Position numbers and translations under genes: made by a program. A stretch of 64,000 bases of DNA. Origin: Gordonibacter massiliensis (ex Traore et al. 2017) (lineage in GTDB: Bacteria; Actinomycetota; Coriobacteriia; Coriobacteriales; Eggerthellaceae). Where the stretch lies: positions 2,352,168 to 2,416,167 of the forward strand of contig LT827128.1 of the NCBI GenBank assembly GCA_900170005.1, in the 5' to 3' direction. Shown here piece by piece: positions 52,577-60,923 of the stretch. Under the pieces are notes generated by a model. It worked only from the letters and a program-made list of their open reading frames with translations, did not search any database and had not been told where the DNA came from. The stretch's first letter is position 1; every line of letters starts with the position of its first letter.

Positions 52577-55261
52577 CTACGCGCCGCCCTCGGCAGCGCC
52601 CTCTTCGTTCGAGGCCCATGCTACCACAGCTTGGCCGAACGAGATGCACCCGTCGTTGGGCGGTAGATCGCGGTTGACGGCCACCGTGAAACCCGCACGC
52701 TCGAGCGCGGCCAGCGCGTGCTCCACGAGGTAGCGGTTCATGAACACGCCACCCGACAGCGCCACGACCTCGATGCCGTACACGGTGCGCGCCAGTTCCG
52801 CCGCCATGACGACGGCCTGAACGAACGCATTATGGAAGCGGCGCGCGATGACGGGAACGGGCACCCCGGCCGCCTTGTCGTCCAGCAGTGCCTTGAACGT
52901 GGGCGCCGCGTCGAACAGCACGACGGACGTGTCCTGCGCGGTGCTTTCGGCCGTAGCGGTGTTCTTGACCACCTCCATGGCATAACGCGAAGAGTCGTCA
53001 TCTTGGGTGGAGGCGCAGGATTGGTCTCTGTCATCCTGAACGGAGGCGCGAAGCGCCGTAGTCAAAGGATCTGCCGGCGCCGAAGATCCTTCGACTCCCT
53101 TCGGTCGCTCGGGATGACAAGAGGGCTGCTCCGCTCGCTCAGGATGGCAACAGGCATCGGATGTCATCGCGGCTTCCAAGAGGATGGCGGGCTCGCCTTC
53201 GTACGTGGGCTCGGCGCACACGCCCAGAAGCGCGCTGGCCGCGTCGAACAGGCGGCCGACCGACGAGGTCATGGGCGTGTTCAGCCCCCGATCGATCATC
53301 TGCTCGCACACGTCGGCCTGCTCGCCCAGCGCCATCAGCACATCGGCAGCTCCCGGATGCTCCAGTAAGTCGAACGCCCACAGCGCGCCGTAGGCCATGC
53401 GCAGGGGATGCTTCACGCACGCGGCGCCGCCCGGCATGGGCACGTAGGCGAAGTTCGCGAAGCGCTCGAACGCGCGCAGGTTGCTGATGAGCACTTCGCC
53501 GCCCCAGATGGCGCCGTCCACGCCGAAGCCCGTGCCGTCGAAGGCGATGCCGCACACCGGGCCGGACAAACCGTGCTCGCCCATAACCGAGACGACGTGC
53601 GCGTGGTGGTGCTGCACCTCCACAAGCGGCAGGCCACGCGTGCGGCTTTCCTCGTGCGCCCACTTCGACGTGAGGTACTCGGGGTGCAGGTCGCACGCCA
53701 AAAGGTCGGGCTTGATCTCGAACAACGTCTCGTAGCGGTTCTTCGCGTCGAGCCATGCGTCGTAGGTCTCGGCGTTCTCCATGTCGCCGATGTGCTGCGA
53801 CACGAACGCCTCGACGTCGCGCGTGAGCGCGAACGTGTTCTTCTGCTCGGGCCCGGTGGCGAAGATGGACACCTTGTCATCCTGAGCGGAGGCACGGGGC
53901 CGGTCTCTGTCATCCTGAGCGGAGGCGCGAAGCGCCGTAGTCGAAGGATCTGCCGGTGTTGAAGATCCTTCGACTCCCTTCGGTCGCTCAGGATGACAAA
54001 GGGACGGCATCGCCAACGGCAAAGGGGCGTAGCCGCGGGCGCGGCGGACGAACTGCACGGCCTCGCCCGCGCTGCCGGCGGCGATGACGCGCACCACCGA
54101 GTCGTCGTAGCGCGCGCGGATGGCGCGGTCGTGGCCGATGAACGCGTCGGCAACGCCCGCCAGCTTCCCGTAAGCGTCCTCGTCGTCGATGACGATGGGT
54201 TCGTCGTGGATGTTGCCCGAGGTCATCACCAACATGCCGCCGCCCCCGGCTTCGAGGAAGTCGTGCAGCAGCAAATGTTGCAGCGGGGTATAGGGCAGCA
54301 TGACGCCCAGCTCGGGCAGGCGGTCGGCCAGACCGGGGGCGAACTCCGCGTCAGAGCGCTTCTTCAGCAGCACGATGGGGCGTTGCGAGCCTTCCAAGAC
54401 CGCGGCCTCGGCGTCGTTCACCGCGCACACGCGACGCACGTCATCCGTGCTGGCGGCCATCACGGCGAACGCCTTGCCCTCGCGTCGCTTGCGGGCGCGC
54501 AGCTTCGCCATCGCCTCGGGGTTGTCCGCGTCGCACACCAAGTGGAAGCCGCCGAGGCCCTTCACGGCCACAATGCCGCCCGCCAGCAGCAGCTCCACGG
54601 CGCGCGCGAGGATGGCGTCGCTCTCCTCGCGCGTCGTGCCCCAGCTCACCGGGCCGAGAGGCGCTTCGATGTCGCCGCCCTCGTGCTCGCGCCAGCTGAT
54701 ATGGGGGCCGCACTCGAAGCAGGCGTCGGGCTGCGCGTGAAAGCGGCGATCGAGCGGGTCGCCGTACTCGCGGGCGCAGCGCTCGCACATGGGGAAGTCC
54801 TTCATCGACGTGCTCTTGCGATCGTAGGGCAGCTTCTCGATGATGGTGAAGCGCGGGCCGCAGTTCGTGCAGTTGATGAACGGATAGCGGTAGCGCCGGT
54901 CGTTGGGATTGAACAGCTCGCGCGCGCAGTCGTCGCACGTGGCCAAGTCGGGCGACACGAGGGTGGTCTTCTCCACGGCTCCGGCGTCGGAGAAGCGTAT
55001 CTCGAAGGTGTCGAAGTCCTCCAGCGGCACCTCTTTAAGCGTGATCTCCTCCACATGCGAGGCGGCCGGCGGGTTCTCGGACAGCTCGATGACGAACTCG
55101 TCGAGCAGCTTCGCCTCGGCCTCCGCATGGATGAACACGCCGTCGGTGGCGTTCAGGACCCATCCGTTGACCAGGTACTTCTTCGCCAAACGATAGACGA
55201 AGGGGCGGAAACCCACCCCTTGCACGATGCCTTTGACCTGTATGTCCATCGCTTCGATCAT
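52577..55261 (-). CDS. hypF: Hydrogenase maturation carbamoyltransferase HypF with two repeat-derived in-frame insertions
   Basis: 894 residues, against about 750-780 for ordinary HypF. Start at ATG 55259-55261 (GAGGTG upstream). Domains: acylphosphatase (GIVQGVGFRPFVYRLA), four CxxC zinc pairs (CDDC, CTNC, CERC, CFEC; residues ~105-190), YrdC-like domain (~205-410) and a Kae1-like domain (HHHAHVVSVMGEHGL; ~465-890). Two stretches are not HypF: residues ~422-462 and ~704-755, each starting CHPERPKGVEGSS-type and encoded by palindromic repeats found elsewhere in the window. They sit at the domain boundary and in a loop of the Kae1 domain and keep the frame open. HypF makes the thiocyanate precursor from carbamoyl phosphate for [NiFe]-hydrogenase. 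Confidence 0.95.
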   Translation of the reverse strand: MIEAMDIQVKGIVQGVGFRPFVYRLAKKYLVNGWVLNATDGVFIHAEAEAKLLDEFVIELSENPPAASHVEEITLKEVPLEDFDTFEIRFSDAGAVEKTTLVSPDLATCDDCARELFNPNDRRYRYPFINCTNCGPRFTIIEKLPYDRKSTSMKDFPMCERCAREYGDPLDRRFHAQPDACFECGPHISWREHEGGDIEAPLGPVSWGTTREESDAILARAVELLLAGGIVAVKGLGGFHLVCDADNPEAMAKLRARKRREGKAFAVMAASTDDVRRVCAVNDAEAAVLEGSQRPIVLLKKRSDAEFAPGLADRLPELGVMLPYTPLQHLLLHDFLEAGGGGMLVMTSGNIHDEPIVIDDEDAYGKLAGVADAFIGHDRAIRARYDDSVVRVIAAGSAGEAVQFVRRARGYAPLPLAMPSLCHPERPKGVEGSSTPADPSTTALRASAQDDRDRPRASAQDDKVSIFATGPEQKNTFALTRDVEAFVSQHIGDMENAETYDAWLDAKNRYETLFEIKPDLLACDLHPEYLTSKWAHEESRTRGLPLVEVQHHHAHVVSVMGEHGLSGPVCGIAFDGTGFGVDGAIWGGEVLISNLRAFERFANFAYVPMPGGAACVKHPLRMAYGALWAFDLLEHPGAADVLMALGEQADVCEQMIDRGLNTPMTSSVGRLFDAASALLGVCAEPTYEGEPAILLEAAMTSDACCHPERAEQPSCHPERPKGVEGSSAPADPLTTALRASVQDDRDQSCASTQDDDSSRYAMEVVKNTATAESTAQDTSVVLFDAAPTFKALLDDKAAGVPVPVIARRFHNAFVQAVVMAAELARTVYGIEVVALSGGVFMNRYLVEHALAALERAGFTVAVNRDLPPNDGCISFGQAVVAWASNEEGAAEGGA
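52996..53150. repeat. Family C palindromic repeat inside hypF, copy 2
   Basis: About 155 bp. Repeated module GTCATCCTGA(G/A)CGGAGGCGC with a palindromic partner GATCCTTCGACTCCCTTCGG...CTC(A/G)GGATGAC. Read in the hypF frame it gives a run starting CHPER and ending with QDD repeats. The left end has a degenerate extra module (GTCATCTTGGGTGGAGGCGC). Confidence 0.9.
53876..53998. repeat. Family C palindromic repeat inside hypF, copy 1
   Basis: About 123 bp (41 codons). Arms GTCATCCTGAGCGGAGGCGC and GCTCAGGATGAC flank a GATC-centred stem; the first 33-bp module is doubled. Located exactly between the YrdC and Kae1-like domains of hypF, in the sequence around PLPLAMP and FATGPEQKNTF. Confidence 0.9.
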
Positions 55262-55328
55262 CTGTCACCTCGTCGTCCATTCGCGCAAAGCGCGAACTAT
55301 GCCGCACCGGTTTCGTTGCCAATCCCCG

Positions 55329-55495
55329 CAGGTTGGCGCTAGTAAGTCAGCGAGGGCGTCCGTGGCACCCGAGATCATGGGGATGGCGAGGACGAAGCGC
55401 ACAACGGGTACGCGTGTCCCCAGCATCGCCGCGAGGTCGGGCATCACGGACGGCCGCAGCGTCGGCAAGTTCCGCCGTTCGGAGAACGGCGGAAC
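55329..55495. repeat. Family B stop-codon-abutting structured repeat, copy 2
   Basis: It shares the 26-bp block 55329-55354 with 21881-21906 and the CGCAGCGTCG block, and also ends in a 12-bp stem with a 3-nt loop (55469-55480, 55484-55495), 2 nt before the pgi stop codon at 55498. The middle palindrome (outer arms near GTCCGTG / CACGGAC) has a different sequence from copy 1 but the same place and size. It fills the 236-bp gap between hypF and pgi. Confidence 0.75.
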
Positions 55496-55497
55496 CC

Positions 55498-57204
55498 CTA
55501 GTCCAGCGTTGCCAAGATATTCGTGATGACCTCGGACAGCGCGCGCAGCGTCACCCCCGAGTTGTCCGGCAGATGCAGGTGCACGCAGCGGCGCCCGCGC
55601 TCGGCCAGCGTCACCAGGTCGCCGGAGGCCTGCGCCTTCGCAAGCGTGCCCAGGCTCTCGGCCTCTTGCGAAAGCGGGATGTCCTTCAACTCGTCGGCGG
55701 ACAGGATAAGGAACACGCCGTTGTTCTGGCCGCCCTTCTGCAGCTGGCCTGTGGAATGCAGGTAGCGGGGCCCGACCTCCAGGCACGACACGGTGCGCCG
55801 ACTGGCCGCCACGCCATGGCGGATAAGCTCGAGCGCTTCGCGCCGACCCTCGCCCGTGAACGGAAGGAACGCGTTGAGCGCGAAGTAATCGCCCGGCTGG
55901 ATGCTGGTCAGAAGGGCACGCAAGGCGCTGTGCACGTCGGTGCAGTCCTTGAAGCAGGGTGCGAGGCGCACTTCCACCTCGCCCATGTGCACGTCTCCGA
56001 TGAAATCTTGCACGAAGTCGGGCTCGGGCTGGCCCTCTTCCAGAATATTGAGCACCACGGCCTTCGCCGAGGCCACGTCGGGCTGGTCGAACGGGCACAC
56101 CTTCATCAGGTAGCCGCACATGGCCACGGCGTACTCCCACATGATGAAATGCTCGGCCAACTCCTCCACCGAGTCGATTTTGAAGTTCGCCCGCGGAATG
56201 GTGGGGTCGATATAGGACAGGCTCATCTCGAAGTTCTTGCGCTCGTCCCACAGGTCGGTCTTCGTCTGGTACATGATGACGCTGCGGTCGCCCGGGTCGT
56301 TCGTGAGCAGCAGCGAGTCTATCTCGATGTTCGGCAGGATGCCCTGGCCGTCCTTGCCCAGGCTCTCGGCCACCAGCTGCTCTATCCACAGGCCGAGCAC
56401 GCGGCCGCGCTTCGGCGTGAGGAACGAGAACTTGTTGCGTCCCTGCAGGTAGTTGTCGTACAGGAACGCCGCGAGCCCGATGGCCGGGTTGTCGATGGCG
56501 TCCTCGCTGCACCGCTGCTCGGCCTCGACGGCATGCTCCATGACCTCTTCGAGGTCGATGCCCACCAGTGCGGCGGGAAGCAAACCGAACACGGACAACG
56601 CGGAGAAGCGGCCGCCCACGGACGGCTCTCCGGGCAGCACGGCCGCCCAGCCCTCCTCATGCGCCTGCCGTTCCAAATCGGAACCGGGGTCGGTGATGGC
56701 CACCAGATGCTGGGCGAGTTCTTCCTCGGTCATGGTGTCGCCCACCGCGTCGCGCACCGCGCGCAAGGCGAGGCGCGGCTCGATGGTGCCGCCGCTCTTC
56801 GACGAGATGACGAACAGCGTGTTCTCGGGCTTCGCTTCGGCCAAGATGGCGCGCACGCGCACGGGCGAGTCGGAGTCGAGCGTCTTGAACGTTATCTTCG
56901 ACGAGTCGGGCTTGTTGTACTTCGTGATGGTCATGGGTGCCTGCGTCGAACCGCCCTGCCCGATGAGCACGACGGTGTTGAGGCCTTGGGCGATGATCGA
57001 GTCGGCGAACGCCTGGATGTCGCGCAGCGGATACGGCGGATTGCTGGCGAGGTCCGTCCATCCCATATAGCGCTCGGCACACGACTGCGCTTGCTCTGAG
57101 AAATCGTACAAGCTCGCGTCCTTGGCGTGAACGCGACTGGCAACGCACTCCTTCACGAGCGTTTTCGCGGAGGGATACAGTTTTTCCATATCACCGGAAA
57201 TCAT
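55498..57204 (-). CDS. pgi: Glucose-6-phosphate isomerase
   Basis: 568 residues from the ATG at 57202-57204 (AAGAAGG 4-5 nt upstream); an ATG 30 bp upstream has no site. Family motifs: LIGQGGSTQAPM, SSKSGGTIE (sugar-phosphate loop) and PSVGGRFSALSVFGLLPAA. It has the catalytic Glu/His region FVQDFIGDVHMGE. It interconverts glucose-6-P and fructose-6-P in the cytoplasm. The longer, atypical type (about 570 residues, with an insertion in the middle) is common in actinobacterial anaerobes. Single gene. Confidence 0.93.
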   Translation of the reverse strand: MISGDMEKLYPSAKTLVKECVASRVHAKDASLYDFSEQAQSCAERYMGWTDLASNPPYPLRDIQAFADSIIAQGLNTVVLIGQGGSTQAPMTITKYNKPDSSKITFKTLDSDSPVRVRAILAEAKPENTLFVISSKSGGTIEPRLALRAVRDAVGDTMTEEELAQHLVAITDPGSDLERQAHEEGWAAVLPGEPSVGGRFSALSVFGLLPAALVGIDLEEVMEHAVEAEQRCSEDAIDNPAIGLAAFLYDNYLQGRNKFSFLTPKRGRVLGLWIEQLVAESLGKDGQGILPNIEIDSLLLTNDPGDRSVIMYQTKTDLWDERKNFEMSLSYIDPTIPRANFKIDSVEELAEHFIMWEYAVAMCGYLMKVCPFDQPDVASAKAVVLNILEEGQPEPDFVQDFIGDVHMGEVEVRLAPCFKDCTDVHSALRALLTSIQPGDYFALNAFLPFTGEGRREALELIRHGVAASRRTVSCLEVGPRYLHSTGQLQKGGQNNGVFLILSADELKDIPLSQEAESLGTLAKAQASGDLVTLAERGRRCVHLHLPDNSGVTLRALSEVITNILATLD

Positions 57205-57469
57205 GGAACCTTCTTTCAGCGTAGTTCCGCTCATTCTAGCAAACGGCGAAAAGAAGTGCCCGCGATCCCCCCAGCTTGTGATGGAGTTGTGTACGTTCGG
57301 TCGTTAAACGGCCCTTCCAAAATAATATCATTTTGCTGGTATTTCTTATTGATTTTTATTACTAATTAATATATTGTATCGAAATGTAATCGAGCGCATG
57401 AGAGGGCCGCTCGAACGGATTGCCGATGCGCGCGTCGAAACGCGCGTCGCAGGAACAGGAGGGGTTTCC

Positions 57470-58234
57470 ATGTCCGACATCTCCAGGCGAAATTTCGTGA
57501 AGAACGCTGCCGTTGGCGCCGCCACCGTCGGAGCGCTCGGCCTGCTGGCCGGCTGCTCGCCCAAACAGGAGGAGCCGGCGCCTCAAGCGAACGCCGACAC
57601 CGCCACCGACAGCGCCTCGCCGACCGTGCTCGACCCGAAAACGATGCCCGACGCCGCCACGGCCAGCAACTTCAACGTGGTGGAGGAAAGCGCCACCGCC
57701 GTGGGCACCACGCTCGACAACCTCAAAACGGCCATCACGGGCGAGACGGGCGCCACCACGAAGTACGCCGCCTGGGCGAAAGTCGCCGAGAAGGCGGGCT
57801 ACGACCACATAGCGCGCCTGTTCACCTGCACGTCGGACGCCGAGAAGATCCACATCGAGCTGGAGTACAAGCTGGCCCAGAAGCTGGAGCCCGGATACCA
57901 GAAACCCGAGCCGCCCGAGGTGCCCGAGCATACGGTCGATCTCAACCTCATCGCCGGCGCGAACGGCGAAATCTACGAAACCTCGGATATGTACCCTTCG
58001 TTCATCAAGGTGGCCCAAGAGGAGCAGAACAACGAGGCCGTGCAAGTGTTCACCCGCGCCAAGCTGGCCGAGGCTTACCATGCCGAGCGCTACCTGGACG
58101 CATACAACACCATCGACACGCCCACCGACGAGAAGTACTACCTCTGCCCCGTCTGCGGCTACATCCACAAGGGAGAGAACTTCACCGCCTGCCCCATCTG
58201 CCTGGCTCCGAAGTCCTCCTTCAAGGAGTACTAG
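57470..58234 (+). CDS. Tat-exported rubrerythrin-like lipoprotein
   Basis: 254 residues from the ATG at 57470 (AGGAGGGG 5 nt upstream); open frame upstream is not translated with any good site. Twin-arginine signal SRRNFVK (residues 5-11) and lipobox LAGC with Cys29. A four-helix ferritin-like domain follows (GETGATTKYAAWAKVAEKAGY...AEKIHIE and later EEQNNEAVQVFTRAKLAEAYHAERY, with the iron-binding Glu and His residues). A C-terminal rubredoxin-type knot has CPVC and CPIC pairs near the end. Rubrerythrins reduce peroxide in the cytoplasm of anaerobes; export outside the membrane is uncommon. The electron donor is unknown. Confidence 0.9.
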   Translation: MSDISRRNFVKNAAVGAATVGALGLLAGCSPKQEEPAPQANADTATDSASPTVLDPKTMPDAATASNFNVVEESATAVGTTLDNLKTAITGETGATTKYAAWAKVAEKAGYDHIARLFTCTSDAEKIHIELEYKLAQKLEPGYQKPEPPEVPEHTVDLNLIAGANGEIYETSDMYPSFIKVAQEEQNNEAVQVFTRAKLAEAYHAERYLDAYNTIDTPTDEKYYLCPVCGYIHKGENFTACPICLAPKSSFKEY

Positions 58235-58404
58235 GCGTTTCTCCGCCCCCGTGGGACGTCCTTTCTCAAAGGAGCTTGCAGGCTGCTGAAATGCACGTTT
58301 GCGACGACTGTTCCATAGGAGATCGTATCGGAAGCGGCCGCGGCGCACTCGCCTCGCGGCCGCTTCGTAGGAAGCCGCATCAAAGGGACCGATTCTCCGT
58401 TCTT

Positions 58405-58484
58405 GTAGGGCAAGGGCTCTGCCCTTGTCGCTCCATAGGCAGCGTTTCGGCAGGTCGACGGCAAGGGCAGAGCCCTTGCCCTAC
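58405..58484. repeat. 80-bp element with perfect 23-bp terminal inverted repeats
   Basis: The arms start GTAGGGCAAGGGCTCTGCCC and end CTTG; the 34-bp centre is unrelated. Each arm is itself a hairpin (CAAGGGC-tct-GCCCTTG). The same GTAGGG/CCCTAC ends and nested hairpins appear in family A, but the sequence is different. Located in a 451-bp gap (58235-58685) that has no gene. Confidence 0.8.
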
Positions 58485-58601
58485 CGAGCGGCCACCGGAA
58501 ACGCGCGGTTTGACGGCTTTCGATACGGCCTCTCACACGAACAGATGTTTCACGTGAAACACTCGGAAACTCAAATTCGTTCATCACATATTTCGTTCCA
58601 A

Positions 58602-58642
58602 AAAAAACGACTCGCCCCATGCTTCGAGGCGAGTCGTTTTTT
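58602..58642. terminator. Strong terminator of the LytTR regulator gene
   Basis: Perfect 15-bp stem AAAAAACGACTCGCC / GGCGAGTCGTTTTTT (58602-58616, 58628-58642) with an 11-nt loop. A-run and T-run on both sides make it bidirectional for the rubrerythrin gene (+) and the LytTR gene (-). Confidence 0.9.
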
Positions 58643-58685
58643 AGTCGTTTGCTCCAGGTCGACCGAACGGGCAAGACCTCGTTCG

Positions 58686-59399
58686 CTACAACCCCAGCGC
58701 CTTCTTCAGCGCGGACACGCGGCGGCGGGAGACGGGGATCTTCTCGTCCACGGCGTTCAGGGTGAGCAGCAGAGTGCCGCCGGACACCGATTCGATCTCC
58801 TCCACCATGGACAGGTTCACCAAGTATCCGCGGTGCACGCGGAAGAACCCGTGACCGTCCAGGCGCTTCTCCAGCTGGGCCAGGCTCACCGTGGAGAAGT
58901 AGCGGTCCGTGTCGGTCTGCAGGTACGCGTAGTCGTCGCGCGCCATGACGAAGCGGATCTTGTCGATGCCGATAAGGATCTTCTTCCCGCCCTTCTCGAC
59001 GGGGATGCGCTCGGACTTCTGAGCGGCCACGTGCAGCGACACGTGCTCGCGCACACGGGAGATGGCCTGCGACAGGCGCTCCGTCTCCACCGGCTTCACC
59101 AGGTAGTCGATGGCGCTGACCTTGAACGCCTCGAGCGCGAACTCGCTGTACGCCGTCACGAACACCACGGCGGGAGGGAACTTCAGGTGCTGCAGGGCCT
59201 CGGCGAGCTGCAAGCCGGTGGCCTCGGGCATGTTCACATCGAGGAACATGACGTCGACTGGATATTCCTTCAGCTTCTCGATGGCCTCGCGCACGCTAGC
59301 GGCCTCGGCAACCACCTCGGTTTGCCCCAGCTCGTCCAGCAAGAACTTGAGTTCAGAGCGCGCAGGAGCCTCATCATCGACGATCATGGCCTTCAACAC
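58686..59399 (-). CDS. LytTR-family response regulator
   Basis: 237 residues from a GTG at 59397-59399, with AGGAGG 5 nt upstream. Receiver domain (IVDDEAPARSELKFLL, phospho-acceptor Asp in MFLDVNMPEATG, FVTAYSEFALEAF, Lys in YLVKPVE) and a C-terminal LytTR DNA-binding domain (FFRVHRGYLVNLSMVEEIES). This is the AgrA/LytR type that binds direct repeats with a 12-13-bp spacing. No partner kinase is adjacent, so it is an orphan in this window. A -10-like TATAAT lies upstream on the minus strand (59453-59458). Confidence 0.9.
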   Translation of the reverse strand: MLKAMIVDDEAPARSELKFLLDELGQTEVVAEAASVREAIEKLKEYPVDVMFLDVNMPEATGLQLAEALQHLKFPPAVVFVTAYSEFALEAFKVSAIDYLVKPVETERLSQAISRVREHVSLHVAAQKSERIPVEKGGKKILIGIDKIRFVMARDDYAYLQTDTDRYFSTVSLAQLEKRLDGHGFFRVHRGYLVNLSMVEEIESVSGGTLLLTLNAVDEKIPVSRRRVSALKKALGL

Positions 59400-59737
59400 G
59401 TGAACCTCCTCGTTTTTCCGAACCCCTTGTTGCTTGAGTCTCTTTCGCCATCATTATAAATCATGAGAAGCGGAAACAGCGGAGAAGCCCGAATCTACGA
59501 AGTAACCAAACCGTTTTCGAGTGCGAACGCGACGATATTCGAAAATGCGCCGGCATGCGGCGCCTCGAAGCGGGCGGACGGCACATGGGCGAGGACGAGG
59601 ACGAGGGTGAGGGCGGAAGGGACGAGGATGGCAGCTCGAAGCGGCACCGCAAAGGCCCTCGTCATAGCTCGCAAGCACCATGCAGGCTTTGCTCTCTTCG
59701 CACCCGTAATCCTCCGCCCTCCAGAAAGTGAGCCCTC
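59400..59737. other. 338-bp stretch without a recognised gene
   Basis: Between the LytTR gene and the phosphatase gene. I see the TATAAT near 59453-59458 that may be the -10 of the regulator. Open frames on both strands here have no family resemblance. Confidence 0.5.
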
Positions 59738-60619
59738 CTACCCTTGCGGGTCGTCGGTCAGGTACCGCTCTCGCAACGCCGCCCTCTTCTCGTCGGTCAC
59801 GCCGATAGCCCGTTCGACATAGGCGTCCAGCCCGCCGAACTCCTTCTCGATCGCATCGAGCGCCGCTTGCATGAAACGCGGATCGGCGGAATTTATCACG
59901 TGGATGCTGGCGTCCAGCTTGTCGGCCAGATGGTAGGTGGCAAGCGCCTTGGCGATATCCTCGGTTCGCGACGCCACGTAGCGGTTCGTGGCCTGATAGT
60001 CTTTCATGATACGGTCGCGCGAAGCTCCCAGCACATGCAGCATCAGCATCGTGGCCAAGCCCGCACGGTCCTTCCCGATGGTGCAGTGCCACAGCACCGA
60101 TCCCTCTTCGGTGGCCAGCACATCGTCGAAGAACGAGGCGAAACCGCGCTGGCTGGCCTCGTCGAGCACCATGCGCTCGTAGATATCCATCATGATCTGA
60201 GCGGGGTTGTCTTGCACGGCGCGCAGCATCTTGAGCGCGCCCTTGATACCGCCTTCGCGCGTGACGCCCAGCGTGGAGGTGTTGAGCACCGGCGCGTTCT
60301 CGAAGCGAACGCCCATGAGCTCGTCTTCAGGATCGGGCTTCTCGCGCCGCTCCTCTTCGGTGCGCAGGTCGACCACCGTGCGCAGGTCGTAATCGTCCGC
60401 GAGCACGGCCAGATCGCGCGTCGTGGCGCCGTCCAGCGCGCCCGAACGCAGCAGGCGGGCATGCTTCACGTAGCGGCCGTCGGCCGCGGGTATGCCGCCG
60501 ATGTCGCGCGTGTTCGGCAGCCCCTCGAGTTCGATGCGGCCGTCGGGCGCGTCCTCGAGCCCTTCGGCGTCGGCGATACCGAGGACGGGCGAGAAATCGT
60601 CGGGCACGGTGTCCACCAT
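59738..60619 (-). CDS. Tyrosine-phosphatase-family protein (Y_phosphatase3/IphP type)
   Basis: 293 residues from the ATG at 60617-60619 (AAAGGAAGG 5 nt upstream). P-loop HCTIGKDRAG with the nucleophilic Cys and the Arg, fitting HCxxGKDRxG, preceded by LRTVVDLRTEEERREKPDP, the usual N-terminal strand with the acidic loop. Family members act on phosphotyrosine or phosphoinositides and may be secreted or cytoplasmic; no signal is seen here. The frame stays open upstream through family C repeat units, but that part is not counted as the gene. Confidence 0.88.
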   Translation of the reverse strand: MVDTVPDDFSPVLGIADAEGLEDAPDGRIELEGLPNTRDIGGIPAADGRYVKHARLLRSGALDGATTRDLAVLADDYDLRTVVDLRTEEERREKPDPEDELMGVRFENAPVLNTSTLGVTREGGIKGALKMLRAVQDNPAQIMMDIYERMVLDEASQRGFASFFDDVLATEEGSVLWHCTIGKDRAGLATMLMLHVLGASRDRIMKDYQATNRYVASRTEDIAKALATYHLADKLDASIHVINSADPRFMQAALDAIEKEFGGLDAYVERAIGVTDEKRAALRERYLTDDPQG

Positions 60620-60670
60620 GGTGGCCTTCCTTTCAACAGGGAAAAACGAATGCGAGTCACCGCGGGAAGC

Positions 60671-60900
60671 GGATCCTTCGACTTCGCGTCTTGCGACGCT
60701 CCGCTCAGGATGACACAGGGGACGTCTTGCGGCGTTCCGTTCGGGATGACGTAAAGCGAGTCCCTCGGCGCGCACTCGGGATGGCGCAAGGGAGGTCTTC
60801 GGCCACGCCCAAGATGACGCAGGACAAAGCCTCCCGAGCGCTCAGGATGACTGAGCAGGCTGTCATCCTGAGCGACCGAAGGGAGTCGAAGGATCTTCGA
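60671..60900. repeat. Intergenic array of degenerate family C palindromic repeats
   Basis: About 230 bp. The short motif CTCAGGATGAC or its variants occurs about five times at 30-38-bp spacing (near 60703, 60738, 60776, 60811, 60841), and the array closes with an inverted unit (GTCATCCTGAGCGACCG...GGATCTTCG). It fills most of the 304-bp gap (60620-60923) between the phosphatase and dipeptidase genes. Similar modules lie inside hypF. Confidence 0.85.
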
Positions 60901-60923
60901 GCAACGAATCCGCCGCACATCCT

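Noticed and set aside
59463-59822. 119-codon plus-strand frame in the gap before the phosphatase gene
   Set aside because: No ribosome site, no recognisable domain, overlaps the phosphatase gene on the other strand.
59738-60775. Start of the phosphatase at 60775, adding 52 residues of CHPER-type sequence
   Set aside because: The extra part is translated family C repeat DNA. A strong ribosome site precedes the ATG at 60619, where the conserved protein starts.
60671-60900. CRISPR array
   Set aside because: Units are short, degenerate and palindromic, without equal spacers, and no cas genes are nearby.
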